From: Thermoleophilaceae bacterium
GTDB taxonomy: Bacteria; Actinomycetota; Thermoleophilia; Solirubrobacterales; Thermoleophilaceae
Direction of reading: 5' to 3'
Assembly: GCA_025928265.1 (NCBI GenBank)
Contig: JAICJV010000009.1
Span: forward strand, 1-64,000
DNA length: 64,000 nucleotides
Within the stretch, counting starts at the first letter, position 1; each line of letters begins with the position of its first letter. The position numbers were made by a program, and so were the translations under genes. The notes below the pieces were generated by a model. The model did not search any database. It was not told the DNA's origin and saw only the letters and a list, made by a program, of their open reading frames with translations. Positions 21,352 to 31,406 of the stretch are shown here, one piece after another.

Positions 21352-24300
21352 ATGACGCAGGAACCGTGGCGAGGCTGGTCGGCGCAGCGGACGCTGACCT
21401 GGGGGCAGGCGGCCGGCGCGATCCTGCTCGTCGCCGCCGCGGCCGCCGTCGCGGTCGTGTTCGGGCCGCGCTGGGTGGCGATCGCCGCGGTCGCCGCCGG
21501 GACGGTCGTGTTCGGGCTGACCACGCTTGCGCGGCTCGCCTACCTGTGGCGCGGCGCCCAGCGTCGCTCCGAGGAGCCGGCGCCCGTTGCCGGCACCGAC
21601 GACCCCGACCTTCCCCGCTACACGGTGCTCGTAGCCCTCTATCGCGAGGCGGACGTGGTCGACGGCCTGTGCGCCGCGCTCGCACGGCTCGACTACCCGC
21701 CCGCGCTGCTCGAGGTGCTGCTGCTCGTGGAGCACGACGACCCCGACACCGCCCACGCCTGCGAGCTGGCGTTGCGGCCCGGCTGGCAGATCCTCGTGGT
21801 CCCGCCGGGCGTGCCGCGCACGAAGCCGCGCGCCCTCAACCACGGCCTCGAGCACGCGACCGGAGAGCTGCTCACGATCTTCGACGCCGAGGACCGGCCG
21901 GAGCCCGACCAGCTCCTGAAGGCCGTGGCCGAGCTTCGCCGCCGCCCGGCCGAGGTCGCGGCGCTGCAGGCGCGACTGGACTTCTACAACGCGCGCCAGA
22001 ACCACCTCACCCGCTGGTTCACGTGCGACTACGCGACGCACTTCGGCTGCTACCTCGAGGGGATCGCGCGGGTCGGCCATGCGCTGCCGCTCGGCGGGAC
22101 CTCGACGCACTTCCGGGCCGCCGCGGTACGCGCGGTCGGCGGCTGGGACCCCTGGAACGTGACCGAGGACTGCGAGCTGGGCATGCGCCTGGCGGCGGCG
22201 GGATACCGGGCCGAGACGCTCGCCTCCACCACGTGGGAGGAGGCGGTCCCGCGAACGGGCGCGTGGATCCGGCAGCGCTCGCGCTGGGTGAAGGGGTTCA
22301 CGCAGACCGCGCTCGCGATGCTGCGCGCGCCGGTCGCGACCGCGCGCTCGATGGGGACGCGGCGCTACCTCGCTGCGCTGCTCGTGGTCGGCGGAGTTCC
22401 GGTCGTGCTGATGCTCCAGCTGGTGTCCTGGGCGCTGGTCGGGCTCTATGCCGGGATGCGGCTGGCCGGTGCGGACGTCGCGCCGATCGAGGCGGTCTTC
22501 CCCGAGCCCCTGCTGACGATCGGGACGCTGTCGCTCCTCTGCGGCAACTTCGCGATCCTGCTCGCGCACGTCGCGGAGGTCTACCGCGAGCGGCGCTACT
22601 TCCTGGTCGCGCACGCGATCGCCCTTCCGCTCTACTGGCTGCTGGCCTCCCTCGCCGCGTGGCGCGGGGTCGCTCAGCTCCTGCGCCGGCCGCATCACTG
22701 GGAGAAGACCCGCCACGGGCTCGCTCCGCCCGCCGTGGCAGCCGTGCCTGCTGCAGTGGCCGCCGAGGTCCCGGCGCTCGCCCCGGCGGCACGCGCACCC
22801 GTCGTCGCCGGTGCCGGCGCTACCGCGGCCACCGCGGTCCTCGCCCCGCCGCCGGCAGCACCGCTCGCGGGCGCGGGCAACGGCCGTCCCCAGGGGCCGC
22901 TCGCGCCGCCGCCCTCGCGGCCGGACGGCCCGGTCCCGGTCGCGCATCCTCGCCGCCGGCTGCGCTTCGATCCGTGGCTCGCGGCGGCGCTCGCGCTCGC
23001 CGCGGGCGCGCTCGGCGCGGCGGTCGCGTTCGTCGCGGGCCGCGGGGAGATCCTCGGCTTCGGGGACGCGGCGTCGCACACGATCATCCCGCGTCGCGTG
23101 CTCGCCGAGGGACTGCGCCAGATCGGGACCCACTGGACGCCGCTGTTCCACATCCTCGAGCTGCCGTTCGTGGCGATCGGGCCGCTCTACCGCAGCGGCG
23201 CCGCCGGAACCGTCGTGTCGGTCATCGCCTCGTTCGTCACCGTCTTCTGCGTCTACCGGCTGGCGCTGCTCCTGGGCGGGCGGCGGTCGCTCGCGCTGGC
23301 GGCGGCGGTGCTGCTCGTCTCGAGCCCGAACGTGCTGCTCGCCGGCGTCATCCCGATGCAGCCCGCCACGATCATGGCGAGCACCACCGCGGCGGTCTAC
23401 CTGCTCGCGCTGTGGGCTCGCTCGGACGGGCGCACGTCGCTGCTGGTGGGCGCCGGGCTCGCCTTCAGCGTCGCGACGCTCGCGCACTTCGACGCCTGGG
23501 CGCTGTTCCCGCTCGGCGTCGCCGCTGTCGTGCCGGTTGCCTACCTGCGCCGCCGATCGCGCGCCGAGGCGGGTGCGACGGCGCTCGTCTGGGTGCTCGC
23601 CGCGGGCTACGGGATAGCTCTGTTCCTGGTGATGAACATCCTCATCTACGAGACGCCGTTCGCGTTCCTGCGCGACGGCCAGATCCGCTTCGGCCACGCG
23701 CCCGGATCGCCGATCACGCCCGAGCACGGGCTGAGTGGTGTCACGGCCTATCCGGTTGCCGCCTGGTACGTGGCCGGCCCGGCGCTCGCCGTCGCCGGGG
23801 TCGCGGGTGCGCTGATGTTCGCCTGGCGCAACCGGCGCGACCCTTCGCGCCTGGTCGGGCTACTGCTCTTCTATCCGCTCGCCTGGTACACGTTCCAGGC
23901 GCTCAGCAAGGGCAGCTACATCCTGCCGGCCGATCGCCTGGCCGACTGGACCCACCTGCGCTACGCGATCCCGATCGTGCCCGCGCTGGCGGTCTTCGCG
24001 GCGGTCGGGCTGCGCAGCCGCGTGGTGGTGGCCGCGGCCACCGCGGCGGTGCTCGCGAGCGTCGTGGTGATGCTCGGCGACAACCGCGTCGCGGGCTGGC
24101 TCGATCTCCGCCAGGAGGACGCCGGCGCGCTCAGCCGCCAACTCGACCCGGCCGCGACATGGTTCGCGGAGCACGCCCGCGACGGTCGCGTCTGGCTGCC
24201 GCTCTCCGACCCGGTCAACGATCGCTTCGAGCTGCTCACCGGCACCTCGGTCGAGCGCTTCGTCGACACCACCGACACGCGCCCCTGGCGGCATCTGCGA

Positions 24301-24489
24301 AGCCGCCCGCAGGACGCGCGCGAGCTCGGCGTTCGCTGGATCGTGCGAGTCGGCCAGGCGCCCCCCGAGGCGTTCGATCGAGCCGTCGCGGTGACCGGGG
24401 CCCGGCACTGCTTCTCCCACGTCGAGCCGGTCCAGGCGACCGTCGAGGTATACGCGCTCGGCGGGCCCTGCACGAGCACCCCTGAGTGA
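21352..24489 (+). CDS. Two-domain membrane glycosyltransferase: N-terminal GT2 (cellulose-synthase-like), C-terminal GT-C/PMT-like domain
   Basis: RYTVLVALYREADVVDGL, TIFDAEDRPEPDQL, TEDCELGMRLAAAGYR, QRSRWVKGF; Ala/Pro linker; second multi-TM half. Confidence 0.85.
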   Translation: MTQEPWRGWSAQRTLTWGQAAGAILLVAAAAAVAVVFGPRWVAIAAVAAGTVVFGLTTLARLAYLWRGAQRRSEEPAPVAGTDDPDLPRYTVLVALYREADVVDGLCAALARLDYPPALLEVLLLVEHDDPDTAHACELALRPGWQILVVPPGVPRTKPRALNHGLEHATGELLTIFDAEDRPEPDQLLKAVAELRRRPAEVAALQARLDFYNARQNHLTRWFTCDYATHFGCYLEGIARVGHALPLGGTSTHFRAAAVRAVGGWDPWNVTEDCELGMRLAAAGYRAETLASTTWEEAVPRTGAWIRQRSRWVKGFTQTALAMLRAPVATARSMGTRRYLAALLVVGGVPVVLMLQLVSWALVGLYAGMRLAGADVAPIEAVFPEPLLTIGTLSLLCGNFAILLAHVAEVYRERRYFLVAHAIALPLYWLLASLAAWRGVAQLLRRPHHWEKTRHGLAPPAVAAVPAAVAAEVPALAPAARAPVVAGAGATAATAVLAPPPAAPLAGAGNGRPQGPLAPPPSRPDGPVPVAHPRRRLRFDPWLAAALALAAGALGAAVAFVAGRGEILGFGDAASHTIIPRRVLAEGLRQIGTHWTPLFHILELPFVAIGPLYRSGAAGTVVSVIASFVTVFCVYRLALLLGGRRSLALAAAVLLVSSPNVLLAGVIPMQPATIMASTTAAVYLLALWARSDGRTSLLVGAGLAFSVATLAHFDAWALFPLGVAAVVPVAYLRRRSRAEAGATALVWVLAAGYGIALFLVMNILIYETPFAFLRDGQIRFGHAPGSPITPEHGLSGVTAYPVAAWYVAGPALAVAGVAGALMFAWRNRRDPSRLVGLLLFYPLAWYTFQALSKGSYILPADRLADWTHLRYAIPIVPALAVFAAVGLRSRVVVAAATAAVLASVVVMLGDNRVAGWLDLRQEDAGALSRQLDPAATWFAEHARDGRVWLPLSDPVNDRFELLTGTSVERFVDTTDTRPWRHLRSRPQDARELGVRWIVRVGQAPPEAFDRAVAVTGARHCFSHVEPVQATVEVYALGGPCTSTPE

Positions 24490-24542
24490 CGCTGGACCGC
24501 GGGCGTATGATCGGTTTTCGGGACCCGAGCAGGAGGTACAGG

Positions 24543-24767
24543 ATGTCGCGCCTGATCCGCATGGACCACACCGGGCACTCGACTCTCGCCGAGTGGAGTA
24601 CCGAAGATCAGGCGGCGTACGACGTCGCCGTCGAGGAGTTCCGCCGCCAGCTCGACGAGGGCTACATCGGCGTGCTGAACGACGGGCCGGGGCAGGCGAC
24701 GCAGGTGCGCGAGCTGCCGCGTGAGGCGGACCTCGTCATCATGCGCCGCCCCATAGCGGGAGGCTAA
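24543..24767 (+). CDS. Hypothetical small protein
   Basis: TATGAT -10 near 24506 and AGGAGG-type Shine-Dalgarno upstream of ATG. Confidence 0.6.
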   Translation: MSRLIRMDHTGHSTLAEWSTEDQAAYDVAVEEFRRQLDEGYIGVLNDGPGQATQVRELPREADLVIMRRPIAGG

Positions 24768-24784
24768 CCCCGCGGGGGCGCTGA

Positions 24785-25423
24785 ATGAGCACCGACGCCG
24801 TGCTTCCCGAGCTCGCCTCGGTCCCGTGGCGCGAGCGCACCACGCCGGCGTCGATCGCGCGGCGCGGGCAGTGGTGGACCGCCTACACCGTCGGCCACGT
24901 CATCCCGTTCCTGGCGGCGGCGACCGCGTTGATGCTGCTGAACCCGATCGCGCTGCCGGTGGCGGCCGCGTGCCTGGCGCACGCGTGGATCATCCCCGAG
25001 CTGTACGCGTTCCGCGGCGCGAACGTGGTGCGCGGCAAGGACGCCAGGGATGCGAAGTCCGAGCGCGTCGCGCAGGGGCTGCTCGGCGACCTGCTCGGCC
25101 ACGACGAGCGCGAGCTCCAGCGTCGCACCGGGCTCGCCCTCGAGCGCGGGAGGCTCGGCGTCTGGCTCGTGGGCGAGGCGGGCGCGCTGCTCGTGCGGTC
25201 CGGCGGCCATCGCGTGCACTGCTACTGCGTCGGAGTGCCGGACGCGGACCTGCCGCCGTCCGACCGGATCGCCCACCTGCTGCTCGCGCTCCGCACCGAC
25301 GAGGCGGGCTTCGCCACCGTCGCGAACCACGCCTTCTCGGGCGCTCCGTGGCGGCTTCGCCGGCGCCTCTCGCTGGAGGCGCGCGAGGCGCTGGACGCTG
25401 CACGCCGCGCTGCGCTTAGATAG
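24785..25423 (+). CDS. Hypothetical membrane-associated protein
   Basis: 212-aa ORF with a hydrophobic hairpin near the N-terminus. Confidence 0.6.
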   Translation: MSTDAVLPELASVPWRERTTPASIARRGQWWTAYTVGHVIPFLAAATALMLLNPIALPVAAACLAHAWIIPELYAFRGANVVRGKDARDAKSERVAQGLLGDLLGHDERELQRRTGLALERGRLGVWLVGEAGALLVRSGGHRVHCYCVGVPDADLPPSDRIAHLLLALRTDEAGFATVANHAFSGAPWRLRRRLSLEAREALDAARRAALR

Positions 25424-25429
25424 CCGCAG

Positions 25430-26794
25430 ATGGCCTGGAACGTCGTCATAGCCGGCGGCGGGTTCGGCGGGTTCTACGCCGCCCGCCACCTGGAGCGCCT
25501 GATGCCGCATCAGAGCGCGCGGATCACGCTGATCAGCGACGTGAACTTCCTGCTCTACACGCCGCTGCTGCCGGGCGCCGCATCGGGCACCCTCGAGCCT
25601 CGGCACGTGGTGATCCCGCTGCGCGAGGAGCTCGAGCGCACGAACGTCCGCATCGGGCGCGTGACGGGCCTCGACCCCGATGCGCGCCGGCTCCGGTTCA
25701 CCGGACCGCTCGGCACCGAGGAGTCGATCGGGTACGACCAGCTCATCCTCGGGCTGGGCTCGGTCTCGCGCGTCTACCCGATCCCGGGGCTCGCGGAGCA
25801 CGGGCTCGGCTTCAAGACGATCGCCGAGGCCACGGCCCTGCGCAACCGCGCGTTGCTCAACCTGGAGATCGCCGAGTCGATGGACGATCCGGAGGAGCGC
25901 GTTCCGTACCTCACCTTCGTCTTCGTCGGGGCGGGTTACGCCGGCGTCGAGGGCATCGCAGAGATGCAGGACCTGGTGGCCGACGTGATCCATCGCTATC
26001 CCCGCTGCCGCGAACAGGGCACGCGCTGGGTGCTGGTCGAGGCGCTGCCGCAGATCATGCCGGAGATCCCGGAGGATCTGGCCGAGTTCGCCACGCGCGA
26101 GTTGCGCGGCCGCGGAATCGAGGTGAAGACGGGCGTGCGCATGAACGGCTGCACCGAGGACACCGTCGAGCTGGCCGACGGCGACGTGATCCGCGCGCGC
26201 ACGCTCTGCTGGACCGCCGGCGTCAAGTCACCGGGTGTGGTCCGCGACCTCGGGCTGCCGCTCCACGAGAGCGGGCGCATCGACGTGGACGCCACCCTGC
26301 GCGTGAAGGGCCGCGACGACGTGTGGGCCGTCGGCGACTCGGCGGCGGTACCCGATCCGGCGAAGCACTACAAGGGCCTGTGCCCGCCCACCGCGCAGCA
26401 CTCGATGCGGCAGGGCAAGCTCGCGGCGGGCAACGTGGCCGCCACGATCGGCCACGGGAAGGTGCGGAAGTTCCGCTACAAGACCCTTGGCGTGTTCGTG
26501 GACATGGGCCGCCACCAGGCCGTGGCCACGATGGTCGGCGTGAAGCTGCGCGGCTTCCCGGCATGGTTCGCGGCACGGACCTACCACCTCGCGCTCATGC
26601 CCGGCACCGCGCGGCGGGCACGGCTCATGTTCGACTGGACCGTCGGGCTCTTCTTCGGCCACTCGTCGTCCGAGCTTGGACAGCTCGGTCATCCGCCCGA
26701 CCTCATGGGCTACGTGGAGACGCCGTCGCACCAGCCTCACGCCCACGAGACGGTGTCGGGCGAGGACCCGGTACGCGCGGCAGCCAAGGGCTGA
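25430..26794 (+). CDS. Type II NADH dehydrogenase-like NAD(P)/FAD-dependent oxidoreductase
   Basis: NVVIAGGGFGGFYAARHLE, FVFVGAGYAGVEGIAEM, DDVWAVGDSAAVPDP. Confidence 0.88.
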   Translation: MAWNVVIAGGGFGGFYAARHLERLMPHQSARITLISDVNFLLYTPLLPGAASGTLEPRHVVIPLREELERTNVRIGRVTGLDPDARRLRFTGPLGTEESIGYDQLILGLGSVSRVYPIPGLAEHGLGFKTIAEATALRNRALLNLEIAESMDDPEERVPYLTFVFVGAGYAGVEGIAEMQDLVADVIHRYPRCREQGTRWVLVEALPQIMPEIPEDLAEFATRELRGRGIEVKTGVRMNGCTEDTVELADGDVIRARTLCWTAGVKSPGVVRDLGLPLHESGRIDVDATLRVKGRDDVWAVGDSAAVPDPAKHYKGLCPPTAQHSMRQGKLAAGNVAATIGHGKVRKFRYKTLGVFVDMGRHQAVATMVGVKLRGFPAWFAARTYHLALMPGTARRARLMFDWTVGLFFGHSSSELGQLGHPPDLMGYVETPSHQPHAHETVSGEDPVRAAAKG

Positions 26795-26795
26795 C

Positions 26796-27746
26796 GTGGC
26801 CGCCGTCGAGCTCACCTTCCGGGACGGGACGGCATCTGACCTCGAGACCACGTTCGCGCTGTCGGAGCAGGCGATGTACGACTCGGGCACCCGGCAGGGG
26901 ATCATCCCGCCGGGTCGCGAGCTCACGCCGCAGAACATCCACGCCGACTGGGTGCGTCAGCGCCAGGTCGTGGAGTTCATCGCGGCGCAGCCCGGCCGCT
27001 ACGTGATCGCAGAGGAAGAGGGCGTGCCGGTCGCCTACGCGCGGGTGGTCCGCTTCCCGCGCATGGAGGAGCTCACGGAGTTGATGGTGATGCCCGAGCA
27101 GCAGGGGCGCGGGATCGGGCGGCGGCTCCTGGAGGTGGCGTGGCCGGGGGACCCGAGCGCCGACCTCGGGCGCGTCGTGGTGGCCGCCGGCGCCCAGAGC
27201 GATCTGTCGCTCTACCTCGAGTTCGGCGTGATGCCGGTCGCCGGGCATTGGCACATGCGCCAGCGCACGGACGTCTACCTCGAGCGCCGCGCACACGAGA
27301 TCGAGACGACCGACCCGGCGGTCCACCTGCTCAAGCCCGACCGGGCGGTGGCGGAGTGGATGCGACTCGAGCCCCAGGCGATCGGCCACGAGCGGCCCGC
27401 CCTGCACGAGTTCTTCGCGCGCGACCGCAACTGCCTCGCCGCTCTCGATCCGCAGACGGGCGAGGCGGGGGCGCTGTGCTGGGTGTCGAGCGAGGGCGAG
27501 ATCGGGCCCGCCGTGGCCTTGCGGCCGGGCGGCCTCGTGCCGGTCATCATCGCGGCGCTCGACCGCGTGGCGATGACCCAGGAGCCCGCCCACCTCAGCG
27601 TGTTCAGCACGTCGCTGTCGTGGTGGCTCCTGCGCCGCCTCCGCACGCTCGGCTTTCGGGTCTTCTGGCCCAGCTGGGTGCTGTGCTCGATCCCGCTCCC
27701 CGGGCTCGACCGCTACGTGCCCACGCGCCCGCCGCATCTTCTTTAA
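26796..27746 (+). CDS. GNAT family N-acetyltransferase
   Basis: ELTELMVMPEQQGRGIGRRLLEVA acetyl-CoA-binding motif. Confidence 0.82.
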   Translation: MAAVELTFRDGTASDLETTFALSEQAMYDSGTRQGIIPPGRELTPQNIHADWVRQRQVVEFIAAQPGRYVIAEEEGVPVAYARVVRFPRMEELTELMVMPEQQGRGIGRRLLEVAWPGDPSADLGRVVVAAGAQSDLSLYLEFGVMPVAGHWHMRQRTDVYLERRAHEIETTDPAVHLLKPDRAVAEWMRLEPQAIGHERPALHEFFARDRNCLAALDPQTGEAGALCWVSSEGEIGPAVALRPGGLVPVIIAALDRVAMTQEPAHLSVFSTSLSWWLLRRLRTLGFRVFWPSWVLCSIPLPGLDRYVPTRPPHLL

Positions 27747-27779
27747 GAAGCGCTTCAGATGCGTGCCACAATGGACGCC

Positions 27780-27968
27780 ATGAGCAACAACGCATCCTCA
27801 GCGCTCTCCGGACTCGCAACGAAGGCGCTCGCCATCGTCGTCCTGCTGGTGGCCGCCTGGGTTCTCTTCAAGGTGGTCATCGGTGTGGTGGCGGCAGTGG
27901 CCTGGATCGTCGTGATCGTCGGCGCGATCATCGCGGTCCTCTGGGCACTTTCCGTACTACGCCGGTAG
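27780..27968 (+). CDS. Small hydrophobic membrane protein
   Basis: About 62 aa, mostly one or two TM segments. Confidence 0.5.
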   Translation: MSNNASSALSGLATKALAIVVLLVAAWVLFKVVIGVVAAVAWIVVIVGAIIAVLWALSVLRR

Positions 27969-28064
27969 TCGTCCCGCAGGGATAGACCACAGTCCCCGCA
28001 CCTCGACGTGCGCGCCCGGCGCGGCATGCCGACGCGGGGAGCCAGTGGTCTATTTTGTCCAGGC

Positions 28065-28331
28065 ATGGAGTTCCTTGTCCTGATGTTCTTCTTCGGCCTC
28101 TCGGCCGGGGCCATCGGGAAGATCAAGGGCAGCTCGTTCTTCATCTGGTTCCTGATCGGCTTCGCGCTGCCGCTGATCGGCACGATCGCCGCGCTGCTCT
28201 ACCGCTTCGAGCAGAAGGAGCCGCGCCGCCGCTGTGACGAGTGCGGCTTCGTCATGCCGATCACCTCGCAGGTCTGCCGCCGCTGCGGCGCCGACCAGGA
28301 ATACCCGCGCGAGATCTACGTGCGGGCGTAG
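28065..28331 (+). CDS. Small membrane protein with C-terminal zinc ribbon
   Basis: Two TM segments then CDECGFVMPITSQVCRRCGAD; TATTTT-N8-ATG. Confidence 0.65.
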   Translation: MEFLVLMFFFGLSAGAIGKIKGSSFFIWFLIGFALPLIGTIAALLYRFEQKEPRRRCDECGFVMPITSQVCRRCGADQEYPREIYVRA

Positions 28332-28344
28332 CCGCGTAGGACCC

Positions 28345-30420
28345 TTAGGTCCCCGCGCCCACGAGCCCGTCGAGGTGGATGGGCAGCGCGCGGAAGCGTA
28401 AGCCGGTGGCGTGGTGGACCGCGTTCGCGATCGCCGCCGCGGTGCCCACGATGCCGATCTCGCCGATCCCCTTCGTCCCGATCCGGTTCAGCTCGGGATC
28501 GTCCTCCTCGATCCACGCGACCTCGATATCCGCCACGTCGGCGTTCGCGGGCACGTGGTACTGCGCGAGGTCGTGGTTGAGGTAGTCGCCGTAGCGGCGG
28601 TCCATCACGCTCTCCTCGAACAGCGCCATGCCCATCCCCATGGTCATGCCGCCGATGAACTGTGACCGCGCGGTCACCGGGTTCACGATCCGTCCCGCTG
28701 CGAACACGCCGAGCAGCCGCGACACGCGGATCTCGCCGGTCTCGCCGTCCACGCGCACCTCGGCGAACTGCGCGCCGAACGCGTGGCGCGCGAGGTCCTT
28801 CTTCGCCTCGATCTCGGCCTTGGTGTCGGCGTGCGCCTCGCTGCCGCCGCGCTCCATCTCCGCCAGCAGCGCCTCGCATGCCTTCGCCACCGCTGCACCC
28901 CATGACGACGTGCCCATCGAGCCGCCGGCCACGCCCGCCCGCGGCAGCGCGCTGTCGCCTATGTCCACGCGCACGCGCTCGACCGGCACGCCGAGCGTGT
29001 CGGCGGCGATTTGCGTGAGCGCGGTTCGAGCACCTGTGCCGATATCCGCGGCGGCGATCCCCACGCGGAATGAGCCGTCGGGCTGCACGCGCGCGGTCGC
29101 CTCGGCGTCGCGCTGGTAGGCGGGGTAGGTCGATGCCGCCACGCCTGACCCGATGAACCAGCGCCCGTCTCGCTGCCGCTGCCGTGGGTCGCGGTCGGCC
29201 CAGCCGAAGCGATCGGCCCCCTCGCGCAGGCACGCCACCAGGTTGCGCGACGAGAACGGCTTGCCGCTGTCGGGCTCGGCGTCCGCGTCGTTGCGGATCC
29301 GCAGCTCGATCGGGTCGATGCCCACGGCCAGCGCGAGCTCGTCGATCGCCGACTCGAGTGCGTACATCCCGGGGCACTCGCCGGGCGCGCGCATCCACGA
29401 CGGCGTGGGCACGTCGAGGCGTACGAGGCGGTGCGAGGTGCGCAGGTTGTCGGTCGCGTACATGACGCGCGTGGGCGTGGCGGCCTGCTCGGCGAACTCG
29501 CGGATCTGCGATGTCTGCTCGAACACCCGGTGCTCGATCGCCGTGATCCGGCCGTCGCCCGTGGCGCCCAGGCGCATCCGCTGGATCGTCGGCGTGCGGT
29601 AGCCGGTGAAGGCGAACATCTGCTGGCGGGTGACGGGGAGCTTGACCGCGCGGCCGCTGATCCGGGCGAGCATGGCCGCGACGATCATCTGCGGGCGCGG
29701 CGTGCCCTTCGAGCCGAAGCCGCCGCCCACGTGCTCGGCGAGCACGCGCACCTGCTCCGGCTCGAGGCCGAACGCCTTGGCGAGCGGGGCGCGGTGCGCG
29801 GCCGCGCCCTGATTCGAGTCGTAGACGGTCAGGCGATCGCCGTCCCAGCGCGCGAGCGTGGCGTGCGGCTCCATCGCGTTGTTGTGGTACGCGGGCGTCG
29901 AGTAGGTGTGGTCGATCGTGACCTCGGCACGCGCCAGGGCGGCGTCCACGTCGCCCTTGTCGGTGTCGGACGGGAACGACGGGTTCACCTTGTCCGGCTT
30001 GTAGAGGTGCGGGTGGTCGGCGCGCAGCCCGACGTCGTGCGGCTCCTCGTGCACCTTCACGCGCACGAGCCGCGCGGCCTCGCGCGCCGCCTCCGGGTTG
30101 TCGGCGACGACGGCCGCCACGATCTGCCCGCGGTAGGCCACGCGCGGCTCCTGGAACACGGCGAGCTCGGCGTCGGATACCTCCTCGAGCCGGGGCGCGT
30201 TGCCATGCCAGAGCACGTGCAGGACGCCGGGCTGCGAGCGCGCCTCGGCGTCGTCGATGTCCGTGATCTTCCCGCGCGCCACCTGCGCCTGCACGATCCA
30301 GCCGTACGCCACCTCGCCCGGGTCGTGCTCGACCGCGTAGCGCGCAGCGCCGGTCACCTTGGCGCGGCCCTCGATCCGCCGGACCGGCGCGCCGATGGCC
30401 CGGGTCGCGACCTCCGCCAT
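28345..30420 (-). CDS. Xanthine dehydrogenase family molybdopterin-binding subunit (PaoC/YagR-like)
   Basis: RIEGRAKVTGAARYAVEHD, VLAEHVGGGFGSKG, GSGVAASTYP, ELNRIGTKGIGEIGIVGTAAAIANAVHHATG. Confidence 0.9.
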   Translation of the reverse strand: MAEVATRAIGAPVRRIEGRAKVTGAARYAVEHDPGEVAYGWIVQAQVARGKITDIDDAEARSQPGVLHVLWHGNAPRLEEVSDAELAVFQEPRVAYRGQIVAAVVADNPEAAREAARLVRVKVHEEPHDVGLRADHPHLYKPDKVNPSFPSDTDKGDVDAALARAEVTIDHTYSTPAYHNNAMEPHATLARWDGDRLTVYDSNQGAAAHRAPLAKAFGLEPEQVRVLAEHVGGGFGSKGTPRPQMIVAAMLARISGRAVKLPVTRQQMFAFTGYRTPTIQRMRLGATGDGRITAIEHRVFEQTSQIREFAEQAATPTRVMYATDNLRTSHRLVRLDVPTPSWMRAPGECPGMYALESAIDELALAVGIDPIELRIRNDADAEPDSGKPFSSRNLVACLREGADRFGWADRDPRQRQRDGRWFIGSGVAASTYPAYQRDAEATARVQPDGSFRVGIAAADIGTGARTALTQIAADTLGVPVERVRVDIGDSALPRAGVAGGSMGTSSWGAAVAKACEALLAEMERGGSEAHADTKAEIEAKKDLARHAFGAQFAEVRVDGETGEIRVSRLLGVFAAGRIVNPVTARSQFIGGMTMGMGMALFEESVMDRRYGDYLNHDLAQYHVPANADVADIEVAWIEEDDPELNRIGTKGIGEIGIVGTAAAIANAVHHATGLRFRALPIHLDGLVGAGT

Positions 30421-31406
30421 CAGCCGTCCACCAGGTCGGTGAGGACGCGCACGAAGAGGTTGCGCGCCAGGAGCAGCTTGAACCCGTTGTCACGCAGCGG
30501 CCGCGCGTCCGCCAGCTCGGCGTCGGCGGCGGCGCCGAACGCATCGGGGGTCGCCGGCCGCCCCCGCAGTGTCTCCTCGGCCTTGCGCGCCCGCCACGGC
30601 TTGTGCGCGATCCCGCCGAACGCGATCCGGCAGTCGGCCACGTTGCCGCCGTCGACCTCGACCGCGGCGGCCAGCGACACGAGCGCGAAGGCGAACGACG
30701 CGCGGTCGCGCACCTTCCGGTAGCGCGAGTTGCGCGCGAGTGGCAGCGGCGGCAGCTCGACATGGGTGATCAGGTCCTCGGGCGCGAGGATCGTGTCGCG
30801 CTGCGGCATCTCGCCGGGCAGCCGGTGGAGGTCGGTCAGCGGGATGCTCCACAGGCCCTGGCCGCCGTGCACGTGCACCTCGGCGCCGAGCGCCGCGAGC
30901 GCCACGGCCATGTCGGAGGGATGAGTGGCCACGCAGTGCTCGGAGTGGCCGATGATCGCCAGCTCGCGGTGCTCGCCGTGGCGCGCTGGGCAGCCGCTCC
31001 CGGGCGCGCGCTTGTTGCAGGCCTTCGACACGTCCTGGAAGTACGGGCAGCGCGTGCGCTGGAGCAGGTTGCCGCCGATCGTGGCCATGTTGCGGATCTG
31101 GCCCGAGGCGCCGGCCAGGATCGCCTCGCTCAGCACCGGGTAGCGCTCGCGCACGAGCGGGTGCACGGCAAGGTCGCTGTTGCGCACGGCGGCGCCGATC
31201 AGCAGGCCGCCGTATTTCGTCTCCGTGATCTCGGCGTGGGGGAGGCGCGTGACGTCCACCAGCCGCTCCGGCGTGGCCACGCCCAGCTTCATCAGGTCGA
31301 CGAGGTTGGTGCCGCCGCCCAGGAAGGTCGCGTGGCCGTGGGAGCCCGCGACCGTCGAGACCGCGCGCGCGGTCTCGTCCGCGCGCTCGTAGGCGAACGG
31401 CTTCAC
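30420..31406 (-). CDS. FAD-binding subunit of xanthine dehydrogenase family, with extra Cys cluster (PaoB/YagS-like)
   Basis: FLGGGTNLVDLMKLGV, GASGQIRNMATIGGNLLQRTRCPYFQDVSKACNKRAPGSGCPA. Confidence 0.9.
   Translation of the reverse strand: MKPFAYERADETARAVSTVAGSHGHATFLGGGTNLVDLMKLGVATPERLVDVTRLPHAEITETKYGGLLIGAAVRNSDLAVHPLVRERYPVLSEAILAGASGQIRNMATIGGNLLQRTRCPYFQDVSKACNKRAPGSGCPARHGEHRELAIIGHSEHCVATHPSDMAVALAALGAEVHVHGGQGLWSIPLTDLHRLPGEMPQRDTILAPEDLITHVELPPLPLARNSRYRKVRDRASFAFALVSLAAAVEVDGGNVADCRIAFGGIAHKPWRARKAEETLRGRPATPDAFGAAADAELADARPLRDNGFKLLLARNLFVRVLTDLVDG

Noticed and set aside
21292-23727. 811-aa minus-strand ORF opposite the GT2-GT-C gene
   Set aside because: Charged low-complexity product with no motifs; the sense strand encodes a clear enzyme.
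21366-24485. 1039-aa plus-strand ORF in the alternative frame of the GT2-GT-C gene
   Set aside because: Arg/Ala/Gly-rich out-of-frame translation; typical of high-GC DNA with few stops.
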